Of a DNA stretch of 64,000 nt, positions 47,605 through 58,274 are shown piece after piece. The notes below the pieces were generated by a model that ran no database searches, was not told the origin of the DNA, and saw only the letters and a list, made by a program, of their open reading frames with translations. The translations under genes and the position numbers were made by a program. This DNA comes from Schizochytrium sp. TIO01 (lineage: Eukaryota; Sar; Bigyra; Thraustochytrida; Thraustochytriidae). The stretch lies in assembly GCA_004764695.1 (NCBI GenBank), contig SMSO01000031.1, positions 9,087,761-9,151,760 on the forward strand, given 5' to 3'. Each line of letters opens with the position of its first letter. The first letter of the stretch is position 1.

Positions 47605-48891
47605 ATGGCCACTAAGGCTCTAACATCGAACTCACCTCGTCGTGCGCACATGAAGCGCACGCGCGACCTTGAGGGGGATTCTGCTGGTCCCAAGTCGAAG
47701 CGTTGCACAAACTGCACTTCGACAGAATCTGTGGACATGTGTGAGAGCATTTTCCACGAGCCTGCACGTGTTGCAACAAAGGTCGAGCTCAACTCCTCGC
47801 CGGTATCTTCTGTAACTACAGATGCATCCAGTATGCAACAACACCAACAACGCCAGCAGTTTCAACAACACCAGCACCAGCAGAATCAGGTGAAGGACCA
47901 AAAGGTTCAGGATAACGCTAACAACTTTGATGATACTAACTCCGTGGCAGGGGCCTCGGTGAGCGGTGGAGCTGCGAAAGGTAGGGGACGCCGCCTGGTA
48001 TGGAACGAGCGAATGCATGTCAAATTTCTCAGTATCATTTTCGATATTGGGCTGGAGCACGCATCTCCGCGCAAAATTCTGGACCGCTGGGGGCTTTTCG
48101 AACGTGGCAATCTCGACAGCAGTCATGTCAAGTCCCACCTGCAGAAATACCGCTCGAACTCAAAGCGAACTAAAGAAGTTTTCCAGGAGCAGCTCGAGGC
48201 AGCTCTCAAGCAAGCCTGTGATGATCAAATTAATGTGCAGCATTCATATCCATTTCCGCGCGGATCTAAAAACCCCATTAGCAGTCTCGATATGGCTGCT
48301 ATCATGGACGGCGAGCATGATTGCCCTTTTGAAGCCTGTTCTAGTGAAGTCGCCGGCACCGCAAACCCCAATTATACAGCTTCCAATATTACACACACCT
48401 CCCACGAACAACGCCTCTCCTCGTCATCAGAAGCAATCCCACCGCCACCGCCTGCAGAACACAGAACCCAACATCAGCCGCGGCAGCACCAACACAGTCC
48501 GCAAGCTGTGGAAGGTAATAACGGCGCCGAGCATGCTCCTCAATGCCATTATTCATCATCAACAGGATCAGCTGCGCGTAGGGGGCAACACGGCTCATTG
48601 GAGTCCCATCAAGAGATCCATGACCACCAAACTCACAACCATCATGCTCCGGACAATGCTGGCCATATTCATCACCCCCATCACCACCACCGTCACGAAC
48701 ACGTGGCTCACGTCCACCACGGCCACGAAAATAGTTTGCACCATCATCACCATCACCACCACCATGGGCATGGACACCACTTTCATCATCCTCATACTGA
48801 TGACCTTGCAGACTCTATCTTTGAAGAGTGTCTAGAGTGCCTACTTTCTCCAACGACTGAGTGTTCCGAGTCTAATTCGCAACAACACTAG
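47605..48891 (+). CDS. SHLQKYR-type (GARP/Myb-like) transcription factor with His-rich tail
   Basis: A 428-residue intronless frame from an ATG. A Gln/His-rich stretch lies near residues 75-95. The DNA-binding Myb-like domain is at about 130-190: GRRLVWNERMHVKFL, then an ILDRWGLF segment, then SSHVKSHLQKYRSNSKR. This is the HVKSHLQKYR recognition helix of plant GARP/G2-like and stramenopile single-repeat Myb factors. The C-terminal 200 residues are unusually His-rich, with a run of about ten His near 378-390 interspersed with HGHGHH, then an acidic DDLADSIFEECLECLL end that could be an activation region. It lies convergent to the nucleotide-sugar transporter. Target genes are unknown. Confidence 0.88.
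   Translation: MATKALTSNSPRRAHMKRTRDLEGDSAGPKSKRCTNCTSTESVDMCESIFHEPARVATKVELNSSPVSSVTTDASSMQQHQQRQQFQQHQHQQNQVKDQKVQDNANNFDDTNSVAGASVSGGAAKGRGRRLVWNERMHVKFLSIIFDIGLEHASPRKILDRWGLFERGNLDSSHVKSHLQKYRSNSKRTKEVFQEQLEAALKQACDDQINVQHSYPFPRGSKNPISSLDMAAIMDGEHDCPFEACSSEVAGTANPNYTASNITHTSHEQRLSSSSEAIPPPPPAEHRTQHQPRQHQHSPQAVEGNNGAEHAPQCHYSSSTGSAARRGQHGSLESHQEIHDHQTHNHHAPDNAGHIHHPHHHHRHEHVAHVHHGHENSLHHHHHHHHHGHGHHFHHPHTDDLADSIFEECLECLLSPTTECSESNSQQH
48738..48790 (+). repeat. CAC/CAT tract encoding poly-His
   Basis: Mixed CAC and CAT codons giving a His run in the Myb-like factor, followed by HGHGHHFHH. The mixed codons argue against recent simple slippage alone. Confidence 0.85.
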
Positions 48892-49980
48892 TCAGATCCC
48901 AAAATGTTGCATAGCACCGTTGTTACTATTGTCGTCACCTTCTGTAATATCACAACATGATTGAACAAGACATTGGAATGATATCAGAAAGTGTTGACAG
49001 AGATTGAATAATCTACTATATGGAATGCTCGAAGACTATCACCAACTGCAGCGGTGAGTAAATAGACATAACATTAGCACAAAAACGTGGAGTGAAGGAA
49101 CCATATTAAAACAAAACCCAGTTGGGGTTCGTGCGTCTTGAAACCAAAGAACTACGACATGACCAGTTAGCTTACGTGATGGACGGGGCGATATAATTCA
49201 AAATGCGCGTACCCCACGCGATGGACGAGCAATGCAATTCATCTTGCTTGCTCTTCATCTTGATGATCGGTACACCTCTTCATTTCCATATTTGGTTCAA
49301 GGAGCAAATTTTGTCTCTGTATGACACAATATCTGTCATACGATATGAGCAACGACAATTACCATGTCTTTCTCTGTGCACGAATACTGCGCGGCTTCAA
49401 CATTAATTCACTACTATTTTGCATTTTCTCATAGATCCTTTATTACTTTCTCTCCAATGCCTCTTTGGGCCTGCACCTATTGCCCAAACCTTCCTTTTTC
49501 ATTGACGTCAATCTCTCGTCTCAAAAAAATGCCTTAGTTTTTTGCTTGATGTTATAGAACGGCAGAGGTTTTCCCTATGCTTGCCAATATTATGTGCATC
49601 GCCCATGCTAAAGTACAGCATGCAACTGTGTTTCTTGCATCATTAATCTTGGTTGAAAAACCTGTTAGTCCAATGAGCCAGAGCATAGGAGCGCTTCATC
49701 TTCAGTTTTGTGATGATTTTTGGTGCTCCGTGAGTAAAAAACCATTCAAATTTCTTACTCTGACGGTGTTTAAAGTAAGAAGTGTCTTGACAATGCGACG
49801 ACTGGCTCAGTCAAACTTATGGACGTATGGAAGAAAGCGTACAAAGAAAATCTTGAGAGGAGAAAAGTAACACAAGAGAAAATAGAATATACAAAACAAA
49901 GATTTACATCAAATACATGCAACTTTGGCAAGGCAGACACAGACATAGCTTGACATTTGATTGATTTTCAAGCGCATACC
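48892..49980. other. convergent intergenic region
   Basis: Short frames only. A plus-strand frame at 49577-49870 (97 codons from an ATG, basic C-terminus) has no recognisable motif. Two similar ~16 bp segments around GATGGACG occur near 49178 and 49221. Confidence 0.4.
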
Positions 49981-51192
49981 CTATGCCTGCTTGAAGTTCA
50001 TGCGAAAGTTAGATACGATAATATCTACTTCATCTTGAAAACGTTCGATTATAGGTTGTAGCGCTGGATGGTCAAAGTGCTTTCGCCCAAAGGCCTGCAA
50101 TTTCTGTTCCATTACACCCATTTCTTCTTCGACGCGAGCACGTTGAGGAGGGGGGCAGCTGTAAAGCCAAACGGCCACTATTACGAGCGCCGAACCAAGC
50201 ATAAATCCTAAAGTAGGCCTAAAGTGAAATAAGAAAATTGATGCCACTGAAGAGGCGACCATGGAGATCGCCGTCGCGAATGTCTTGGCCATATTACTGG
50301 TGTATTTGAGCACCGCCCCAATGAGAAGGCCTCCCACAGCTTGTACAAGTATAACCAACCATACCAGTGGTGTGAAACCTTGGAAGAATCCCCTTGCTTT
50401 AATTGCAGGTCCATCACTCTGCACAATCATAATCACACCAAAAATGCACGAAAACCCTGCCATTACAAAGTTCTTAAACCATAGTGATGAAGCAATCTCA
50501 CCCAACCTCTCTGATGATTTAAAAACTTTCTCTGTGAAGGTTCCTGCAAATGATGATAGCACCGCCGCAGCGAAGGTCGCACCTAGACCAATCATCATGT
50601 TTTTCGTACGATCTCTTTTGACGGCATCCGCTAAATCCCCCCCAGAAATTGGACCATCAGTCGAACTTGAGTCAGTCATTGAATTTGAAGCCGAACCTCG
50701 TGAGGTTGATGAGGACACTGCTACAAAAACAACGCCCACAAATAGCATGCCGATAGCAAGGCGGTTGACACGATCAATGGGTTTTCCTAACATCATGGAT
50801 GCAGAAAACGCAGCGAAAACAACTTTGAGCTGGTACATGACTTGGAAAACAGCGGCATCGAGATATCCAAGGGCAAGAAGCGTTAAGTTATTCTGCACAA
50901 GGTACACGAGTGAAGGTAAAGCCAGAAACACCACCTGTGGTTTCCGTAAGGCCTTGACAACTTTGTCGATGACATTCTGAGGGTCTTCTGGGTCTTCAGA
51001 GAGCAAAAAGATGCCCGAGAGAACCAATTTGGCAAGCTCTGTTACAAGAACAACAGAACTAGTCAGGAAAGGCGCTGCAGGGTCCTGTTTGTGCCTTGCA
51101 AGTGCCATGAGCAGCACCACAAGCGTGTTCTGCGCTACAAGACCAACAAGCACGACAGAGCCTATCGAAGGTGGCCCGAATGGAGGACGCAT
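49981..51192 (-). CDS. nucleotide-sugar transporter (SLC35A-like)
   Basis: 403 residues from the ATG at 51192; the open frame runs ~35 codons further upstream only from a GTG, so an upstream exon is not excluded. About ten hydrophobic segments are seen. The family signature is clear: SLVYLVQNNLTLLALGYLDAAVFQVMYQLKVV near residues 110-140, split here by the family's QN and YQLK motifs, then GMLFVGVVFVAV. The C-terminal half has SLWFKNFVMAGFSC and GFTPLVWLVILVQAVGGLLIGAVLKY (motifs cited in parts). Such proteins are Golgi or ER antiporters exchanging UDP-sugars or CMP-sialic acid for the nucleoside monophosphate. A Ser/Thr-rich cytosolic loop interrupts the middle. The sugar is not predictable. 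It is divergent to the PhoD-like gene. Confidence 0.88.
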   Translation of the reverse strand: MRPPFGPPSIGSVVLVGLVAQNTLVVLLMALARHKQDPAAPFLTSSVVLVTELAKLVLSGIFLLSEDPEDPQNVIDKVVKALRKPQVVFLALPSLVYLVQNNLTLLALGYLDAAVFQVMYQLKVVFAAFSASMMLGKPIDRVNRLAIGMLFVGVVFVAVSSSTSRGSASNSMTDSSSTDGPISGGDLADAVKRDRTKNMMIGLGATFAAAVLSSFAGTFTEKVFKSSERLGEIASSLWFKNFVMAGFSCIFGVIMIVQSDGPAIKARGFFQGFTPLVWLVILVQAVGGLLIGAVLKYTSNMAKTFATAISMVASSVASIFLFHFRPTLGFMLGSALVIVAVWLYSCPPPQRARVEEEMGVMEQKLQAFGRKHFDHPALQPIIERFQDEVDIIVSNFRMNFKQA

Positions 51193-52367
51193 CCCAATCA
51201 AGAGACCGAGGCCCCTGAGTGCAGAAACCTCACTCCAGACCTGCGCAAGAGGCCGGGGGGCGTCGCTGAAAGGAGAAGTAAACGTGAACTTCCGCACTTG
51301 GACGATGGAATTACTACCTAGTTAGCTCAACACCGACTCTTCCTTGCATATAGTATGGTAGTAGCCAATATCACTAGTATGGCAATAGGTACTAGTAGAG
51401 GTAGTGTGTCAATTCGCAATTTATTTTGCAGGTGTTGTGATTTATAAGAAATCCTCAGAAGCGATAGACATTGAAAACCTTTAGGGATTGGGTGCTTTGT
51501 CTCTGCATGCATTTCCGTGTCTGTTTGTAAATGGTATTACCGAGGCTGCTTCGAAGACGAGGTACAAGGTACAAGAAGAGAAGAAGCCATGCGAAAAGTG
51601 TTCGTTTTCACTTTAGTTCCCTGGAGGATTACGGCATTATGCACGTGCGGTGCAATTACAAGAACAATAGAAAAAAACTGGTTGAAGATAAGTCGATGCT
51701 CGGTTAGGTTGAAGATGATCGCCAGAATCAATGAGTTCAAGGGGCGTGGACAACATGAGTATTGGAATCAGTTCGAAAAGCAGTCTTAACAGCATTACGA
51801 GAACTCTTAAAGTTTTGCGTGTTAATAGAGAACTACAATCTTGCGGAGCTGGAGAGGTGGGGAACAACTAGCAGCGAGCCGGCTTAAGAATGTGATAGGT
51901 AGCAGGAGAGGAATACGGCTGGAAGGTACAGAGCTCAGAACGATAAGATAGAACTAAGGTTGTTTGGAAATTAAATACCTAGCCTGTGGTGATTTAGGAA
52001 AGGTCTAGTCTAGTGCGGGAGTTTGTATACCATGATAAACCTTTTTGTACATATGGTCGAAGGGGAGGTCATCAGTCTCAATCTTAAACTTAAATAAACA
52101 TGATTTCTCTAGGAAGTCTCAGCATCATGGCAACAATATTTCATAAAGTATACCGTCTCTAAAGACGCAAATGTTTCATCTAAATTCTAGCCATTTCTTG
52201 GGGTGGATTATTGTAGTAGCAATCGGAGCTTCCTTCTTTCTCTTGTGAAGACATAAAAGCAAAACCAGACTTGTGATAGATTTGCTGGATGCAACTCATA
52301 TAACCATCTATGTGTTTTCCCTAAGAGTCTGTCTAATATAAATCTTTCATGGTATAGATGCCGCAGA
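51193..52367. other. divergent promoter region
   Basis: Between the transporter and the PhoD-like gene. A plus-strand frame at 51517-51789 has no recognisable motif. No regulatory site is identifiable. Confidence 0.4.
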
Positions 52368-53987
52368 ATGCAAAACGTCTCTGAGGCGAAAATGAAGATG
52401 AGCTTTCCAAAAGGCAACTTAACCACCCTTACATCACGACTCGTGGTCCTATGCTGCGTACTTGTTTGGTCAAATGTTGCCTCTTTCGTAGCCTCTGCTT
52501 CAGCTTCAGCTTTGATTTACCCAAGATGGATGTGGGTTGGTGGTTTGGACTCAAGTTCTGCCGTCGTTAAAGCGCGCTTGTCAGGGCCGCTGACTTCGAC
52601 CAATGTAACTGCCGTGGCGGATGTAGAGTGGAGGGACAGTACTAGAGGGACAAAACACACGGAAAGGTTCAAGGCGAGCCATGTTGGCGAATTTCATGTC
52701 GCGAGCATTCCACTTTACAGCCTCCCTGAAGATACTGACTTCACATATTCCGTCATGGTTATTGATGAGGATGAGGGTCACACAGGCTCTGTACCAACAC
52801 ACGCTCTCCATGGCAAGTTTCACACTCCTAAAAGTGCTGGTACTCCAATGGACTTCTCTTTCGGATTTGCATCATGTGCGGATAACCATTCCAACGCAAT
52901 CATTTTCGATGTGATTCGTGAACACAACCCATTGTTTTTTATGCACATGGGTGATTTACACTATGGAAATGTTGAACAAAATGACCCAGCGCTCTTTCAT
53001 TACATGTATGACCAAGTTATGGCAAATGACCGTCAAGCACACTTTTTCAGAGATGTTCCTCTTAGTTACATGTTCGATGATCACGATTTTGGTCCAAACA
53101 ACAGCGATGAAAGCTCCCCTGGTCGGGAGTCTTCAATCGCGGCATACCTTGAGGCAGTTCCATTTTATCCCCTCCCTGCGTATCAGGGCATATCGGAGCG
53201 TATTGACCAAATGAAGCGTTTGCCAAGTGTTTACTACGGTTTTACAGTTGGTCGTGTACGCTTTCTTGTGACTGATACAAGTTCTTCCAAGCGCGGCGAG
53301 GAAACTGCTCTGGGCGCAGAGCAACTTGCATGGTTTCTCCAAGCACTAAGGCAAGCTGCGAGTGATCCTGCAGTTGCGCAAATAGTTTGGGTAAGCACAA
53401 TGCCTTGGGTTACTATTCATGACAAATGGGCTGTCTTTCATGAGGATCGGCGCCAGATTGTGCAAACCATTGATGAACTCGGAATCCGCAACCGTCTTGT
53501 ACAGCTTGCTGGGGATGCTCATATGCTAGCTCTTGATGATGGCACTCACGTAGCAGGCGGCTTTCCTGTGTTTCAAGCTGCCTCTCTCGATGCTAAACCT
53601 ACTTGCAAAGGTGGACCATACTCACACGGAATTTATCCTGGACGTGGTCAATATGGATGGCTGCAGGTGCGAGATGATGGATCAAAAATTTGCTTGTATT
53701 TTCAAGGACGCCGTGTGAACCTCAAGACTGGTGCAGAACAAACTATGCTCGCCTTTGATACATGTGATTCTTCTCGTAACACACCACGTCATACCTATAT
53801 TCCAAGTCCACCTTGGGTGGAACGTATCTGGAAGGATGTCAAGAAAAAATTTATCCCCCCATCTTACATGGTGTTCTTTGATAGCTTTACAGTTTCTTTG
53901 TATATGGTATTCGTGCAATATATTATTCCCTCAATTGCGGCAATTCCTGCATGCGTTTTTGCCATTCATATGTTGCGTAGGCCATGA
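52368..53987 (+). CDS. PhoD-like metallophosphatase, secreted or membrane-anchored
   Basis: 539 residues. Candidate start Met at residue 1, with further in-frame Met at residues 9 and 11. A signal sequence is visible near residues 20-45 (LVVLCCVLVWSNVASFVASAS). The catalytic domain has FGFASCADN near 165, FFMHMGDLHYG near 190, MFDDHDFGPNNSD near 235, WVSTMPW near 345 and LAGDAHMLALDDG near 380, matching the metal-binding motifs of PhoD alkaline phosphatases / phosphodiesterases. A hydrophobic segment near 505-535 followed by MLRRP suggests a C-terminal membrane anchor with a short cytosolic end. Probable role: phosphate release from extracellular or luminal phosphoesters. Confidence 0.9.
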   Translation: MQNVSEAKMKMSFPKGNLTTLTSRLVVLCCVLVWSNVASFVASASASALIYPRWMWVGGLDSSSAVVKARLSGPLTSTNVTAVADVEWRDSTRGTKHTERFKASHVGEFHVASIPLYSLPEDTDFTYSVMVIDEDEGHTGSVPTHALHGKFHTPKSAGTPMDFSFGFASCADNHSNAIIFDVIREHNPLFFMHMGDLHYGNVEQNDPALFHYMYDQVMANDRQAHFFRDVPLSYMFDDHDFGPNNSDESSPGRESSIAAYLEAVPFYPLPAYQGISERIDQMKRLPSVYYGFTVGRVRFLVTDTSSSKRGEETALGAEQLAWFLQALRQAASDPAVAQIVWVSTMPWVTIHDKWAVFHEDRRQIVQTIDELGIRNRLVQLAGDAHMLALDDGTHVAGGFPVFQAASLDAKPTCKGGPYSHGIYPGRGQYGWLQVRDDGSKICLYFQGRRVNLKTGAEQTMLAFDTCDSSRNTPRHTYIPSPPWVERIWKDVKKKFIPPSYMVFFDSFTVSLYMVFVQYIIPSIAAIPACVFAIHMLRRP

Positions 53988-54381
53988 GGCATAGAATATA
54001 AGGTATATATGTCCTGTCTGTCAGTTCTTTCAATAATAATCGCGAGACCATGCATGCTTACATGCTTTATGGACCCTAAAACAGAACTATACTAAAAATC
54101 AAACTTCAGCTAAAATCAAGAGATAATTGCAAGACCGAGAAATTTTAAATCTACCAATTGGAATATAAGTCCAGGTTTAAGGGACGGTGAAGAGTCCCGT
54201 GTGATCTCAAGATGCAAAGACAAATGAATATCATCATTTCAAATCAGTTCCTTTACTCATTCAGTTAAAAGTTAGACATGTGGTTTATAGAACTTTCAAT
54301 GAACTGGAAGCATTGAAAATCTCGGAAGATGAGCCGGCTTGATACTAATTTTATTAGCTTGAGGAGAGCCAGGCTTAAAAT
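53988..54381. other. convergent intergenic region
   Basis: AT-rich, holds the 3' ends of the PhoD-like gene and the proline-rich membrane-protein gene. Nothing else is seen. Confidence 0.5.
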
Positions 54382-56529
54382 TTAGACATTGTGGTCTCCA
54401 TCCCAAGGGGAGCCCCACGCGGTTTCGAGCAGGAACCGATCACTAAAGTCTACATCTTGTGAGAAGAGAAAGGTCACCAAACTGGGCACAAAACTATACG
54501 GGGCATTAATAAAGACAATAGTCATGGTGGCAATATCTAAAGTGGCCTTGATACCACCAAGAATGATTTGCGAAGACCCATTTTCGAACCATGGAAGGTC
54601 ACTGGCCACCTTCGATACTTCATGAAGACCAATAAGAACCATGGCTCCAGTACCTGCCATTCTGCCATAACGTGCGGCTACAGCGCGTTTCCAGTTGGCA
54701 CCGCCGCCATATGGCGAGCCAGCGTTACCCATATTGGGAACCCCATGAGGTGCTCCATGAGGCATTGCTCCATGAGGCTGGTTAGGGGGAGGGTGCATGC
54801 CATGATTGTATCCAGGGGCTCCGTAAGGATTGGATGCAGGGTACGGATGGGGGTGGCCCATGGGTGGCGGATGGGACGCAGTTGTGCTGGTGCCTGGAAA
54901 ACTTCCAGGGTGAGCCATGTTGGGAGGTGGTGCCACAGAACCGCCGGGATAGGGCGCAGCATGGACAGTGGCATGCGGGGGTGGAGGAGGGCTTACAGGG
55001 GGGGGCACAAGCGGGGCACCACGAGCATTATACATTTGGGAAGCAGGAGTGGTACCGGGTGAATATTGTGTGTTGAAGCCACCATTCGGAGAAAGCGATC
55101 CAACAGTAGGTGGTGCGGCCGGAGTTGGTGCAGGCGAAGCAGAGCCACCAAACCATGATGTGGAAGTTGCTGCAGTACGCTCCATGATTGTTGAAGGGTC
55201 AGTAACACCACGGAGGGCTACAAAAGTGCGCATCGCACCCCAGAAAAATCCAAGGAATCCAGCAACGCCAACAGTCATAAACGGATCGAGGAAGTCCTCA
55301 GCCTTTTCTAGCTTACGAATAAAGCTCATCCAACCAGACTTGTCAACTTCATCAAATTTGGAGCGCAGCCTTTGCATGTACGACCAGTCTGTGGCGTTCA
55401 TGTTGGGCGGTGCACTGTCCGAAGGCGAAACTTCCTTCATAATAGCGAGTCCAAGATCAAGCGTAGGTGCTGTGAGAAGAACCTCCTCCCAATCCAGATC
55501 CTGCAGACGAGAATACAAATCATCAAGGCCAAGACCGCGAGAAAGTGCTGCGAAAGCAGGGACAAGCTCGGCAGCGCGCTCAGGGTGAGTCTCAACAAGA
55601 CTCTCACATAGTTTTACGAGAGCCATACCGAGATCCTGATACCAAATTTCTAGTCGGACGTTATCAGCGTGGTTAAGCCTGTCGTTGGGAGACATACGGC
55701 CGGTGCTGCGCCAGCTTCCCTCGATGCGAATCGATGCACCCATGCTCTTGAACGACTCCCTGACGTCGCCGCGCCCCTTCTCAACAAGAGCTGCAAGCTT
55801 ATTTATCACAGGAATGATCTCTGGAACATGTTTGTCAAGAGGAGAAACGTACTGCGACACTCTCTTGCGCTGCTGCGCATCAACGAAAGCCAGAGACGAC
55901 ACACTTCGAACCAAGACGTCCAATGCTGAGACGGGATCTCCACAGTCCAGACAGACAGACTCGTGCCACTGAGTTAATGCTTTGATGAGAGCATCAACGA
56001 GCTCACTATCATGGAGAACACTCTTTGCAATGCGACGTTGGGACACCAGATCACAAAACATGTTTGCTGCAGGATCTACTACAGAGGGCTCATCCGATCG
56101 GAGACCCGGCAGAATGGCCTGGTGCAGTACACCAGCTCTGGTCAGAAGTGGCGCCGCATTCATGAAGTCACTTCCAGGAGTACCGTGGTTCACCTGAAGG
56201 CCGTGGTGAAGCTCGTGAAGCGCCTCGACAACTCTTTCGATGCCCCATGCCTCGCTGCGTGCCTGTCTGACCAGCTCTTCAGCTTGAGCATCTGTCTCAG
56301 CAAGTTCGAGAGCATGCTCTACAAATTGCGATCCCGCCATGAAAAAAACCAGAAAACCCAAAGCCCATGAGGGGCGAGGCGGAAACGCAACTTGTCGGTA
56401 AAAAGCCATGCCCCGTTTCTGGTTTTGTGCAACTGGATGTGCCATTGCCTGCATTTTCATGACTCTTGTCGGTGTGCTGGCAGAGGCCAAGCCCGCCTGG
56501 GCACCACGAATGAGGCCCCGATGAAGCAT
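54382..56529 (-). CDS. unrecognised proline-rich membrane protein, probably mitochondrial
   Basis: A 715-residue intronless frame from an ATG. The first ~45 residues are basic and lack acidic residues (MLHRGLIRGAQAGLASASTP start), as in a mitochondrial presequence. A hydrophobic segment follows (ALGFLVFFMAGSQFV near 55-70). Residues ~75-400 are helical and soluble, with armadillo-like character. A second membrane segment is near 430 (FMTVGVAGFLGFFWGAM). Residues ~470-600 are Pro/Gly/His/Ala-rich, with repeated PHGAP and PYG units. The last ~110 residues contain two more hydrophobic stretches around 625-690. I recognise no family. The arrangement resembles membrane scaffolds with a proline-rich linker, but no function is assigned. 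Confidence 0.85.
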   Translation of the reverse strand: MLHRGLIRGAQAGLASASTPTRVMKMQAMAHPVAQNQKRGMAFYRQVAFPPRPSWALGFLVFFMAGSQFVEHALELAETDAQAEELVRQARSEAWGIERVVEALHELHHGLQVNHGTPGSDFMNAAPLLTRAGVLHQAILPGLRSDEPSVVDPAANMFCDLVSQRRIAKSVLHDSELVDALIKALTQWHESVCLDCGDPVSALDVLVRSVSSLAFVDAQQRKRVSQYVSPLDKHVPEIIPVINKLAALVEKGRGDVRESFKSMGASIRIEGSWRSTGRMSPNDRLNHADNVRLEIWYQDLGMALVKLCESLVETHPERAAELVPAFAALSRGLGLDDLYSRLQDLDWEEVLLTAPTLDLGLAIMKEVSPSDSAPPNMNATDWSYMQRLRSKFDEVDKSGWMSFIRKLEKAEDFLDPFMTVGVAGFLGFFWGAMRTFVALRGVTDPSTIMERTAATSTSWFGGSASPAPTPAAPPTVGSLSPNGGFNTQYSPGTTPASQMYNARGAPLVPPPVSPPPPPHATVHAAPYPGGSVAPPPNMAHPGSFPGTSTTASHPPPMGHPHPYPASNPYGAPGYNHGMHPPPNQPHGAMPHGAPHGVPNMGNAGSPYGGGANWKRAVAARYGRMAGTGAMVLIGLHEVSKVASDLPWFENGSSQIILGGIKATLDIATMTIVFINAPYSFVPSLVTFLFSQDVDFSDRFLLETAWGSPWDGDHNV

Positions 56530-56896
56530 GGCCGTTCCACAAATTCAACACAAATGACTAATCCCAACAATTCGTATGCTAATCCAAAGAGCTCAGAAAG
56601 CCTAGTTTTGATGCTCTGTACAATTTCGAGAAAGACCAACTAAATTTTACTCACTGCCCCGTACTGAAGAAAAAGGATTGCAGGATCCTCCAAAATTATT
56701 ATAAGATTGATGTATACTTGAAGGTCTTCGCGTCGAAGTTCTCCAAGAGCAACCTTTCTGAAGGGAAGCCAAACTTCAGTCTTCTGATGGTTATTCGTCG
56801 CCGCAGCCTGTGACGCTCAGCGAGCGATTGGCGCAACTTCGAACAAACCGCTGCTATGAGCACTGCCCTCTGCGCAAAGCAGAGGCAGTAGAGAGC

Positions 56897-56914
56897 GAGA
56901 GAGAGAGAGAGAGA
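56897..56914 (+). repeat. (GA)9 microsatellite
   Basis: About nine GA dinucleotides in the divergent promoter region upstream of the proline-rich membrane-protein gene. Confidence 0.85.
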
Positions 56915-57829
56915 GGCAGCCGACAGACGCCTCCGCGGTGAGCCCGCTACAAGGTCCGAATACTGCGCGACTCTAGATTGCTCGCGCAGTGAGCTTTCTC
57001 GTTTCTAGTAGTCCTAGTTTCGTTTGATTACTTGAATTTTATTTCACTGTTCCTATGAAAACTCTAGAACTTATATAAGCTCCAAATTGAAGTGACTATT
57101 CCATGTAAATGATACATTCTAATTATTCTGATCTTTGTTAAGGAGCCGAGGGCAGGTAAGAAACTGGAATGGCCAAGGAACCACCAGGGCTTACGTGGCC
57201 TACTGGGCTACCGAGATTCACTACAAGCTTGCGCTTGGGTTCTGTTAAAACTAAGGTCTTATCCATTTGCCTACAATTGAAACTTCAACAAGTCAACAAG
57301 ATGGATCAGCTCGAATGATGTGTCGTTCGTTAAGCGCTCATTCACAAAGCCGAGTTTAGTGATGTAAACTGGTCACTTTCCAAGATGACTGCACTTTAAA
57401 ACTATGCAATGAATGTAGTACCATCCACGACAAGCTCGGAACATCCAAGGTTTCCAATGCCTCAAATAATGCGAACACGTTGTCGATCGTGATATCCACG
57501 CCGCCAGAGGTATCCGTTTGCGCTACCTATCCAAGGATATGCTTTAAGAGTTGTCTTTGAGCCGCGGGTTAGTTTTCAATCCGCAATTGGGCATTAACCC
57601 CAATCCATAGGAAATGCAAGTTTTGCAAATGCTATAGGTTAAATTCTAAGTGAAGTCGTGTCTTAATTTTACAAAGTTCGGAAAATCGCAAGAGAATTTT
57701 GTCATATTTTCAATTTTTCTCAACATTAGGCTGTCTATCCAAGGTTAAAATTTACAGAGAAAATCATACCAAAATTCCTCGCGTAAAGTGCGTCCGGGCT
57801 CGCTTCATCTGCGGTGATTTGGCTAAGCA

Positions 57830-58066
57830 ATGAGCTTAGATGTATGTTCTGAGACGATGATCCCAAAATACGTGCAATGGAGAAATTGTTGCCCTTGCTG
57901 CAAGATTTCCTTTGAACTTACAATTGGAGAGATTCGAGATCTGAAGCAGACCCCTTCGACATCGAATCGTCAATTAAGCACACTGCTTCATACTCTCCAA
58001 ACGCGGCTTCCCAGTTCTATCCACGAAAAAGTTCGCAATGGAATATTGAATTTGGGCTTTGCGTAG
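57830..58066 (+). CDS. small hypothetical protein with a CCPCC cluster
   Basis: A 78-residue frame from an ATG to TAG with coding-like codon use. It has a Cys cluster (NCCPCCK near residues 19-25) followed by a helical segment with RQLSTLLHTLQTRL. The product is unknown. It may be an exon of a larger gene or a relic; the frame is short and upstream of U2AF35. Confidence 0.3.
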   Translation: MSLDVCSETMIPKYVQWRNCCPCCKISFELTIGEIRDLKQTPSTSNRQLSTLLHTLQTRLPSSIHEKVRNGILNLGFA

Positions 58067-58274
58067 ACTATATATTCTGGAACGGATAGAGAACCACTTA
58101 AGAACCATACTCCTATTAAAAAAGAGAGAATGAATGGGAACGAAACAATCATTTTCATTCTTCGATCAGCAAACTAGGGAAGACAATCCTCGTACAGAAG
58201 GAGGTGCTTCTCTCGCGCTCTCAGAACTTTTTATCTGGGCCTCTTAGCTCCTGCCTCCGCTTCTTAGCACAGCA

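Larger units (their letters stand above)
56530..58274. other. divergent promoter region with (GA)n and one small ORF
   Basis: Between the proline-rich protein and U2AF35. Contains (GA)n near 56897-56914 and a coding-like small ORF at 57830-58066, listed separately. No other gene is seen. Confidence 0.5.

Noticed and set aside
47966-48835. 289-codon plus-strand ORF overlapping the Myb factor
   Set aside because: Alternative frame of the same coding sequence, lacking any motif; Myb frame is supported by the SHLQKYR domain.
51193-51297. GTG-initiated N-terminal extension of the nucleotide-sugar transporter
   Set aside because: A non-ATG start is unlikely in nuclear genes; the ATG at 51192 places the first membrane segment normally. 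An upstream exon remains possible.
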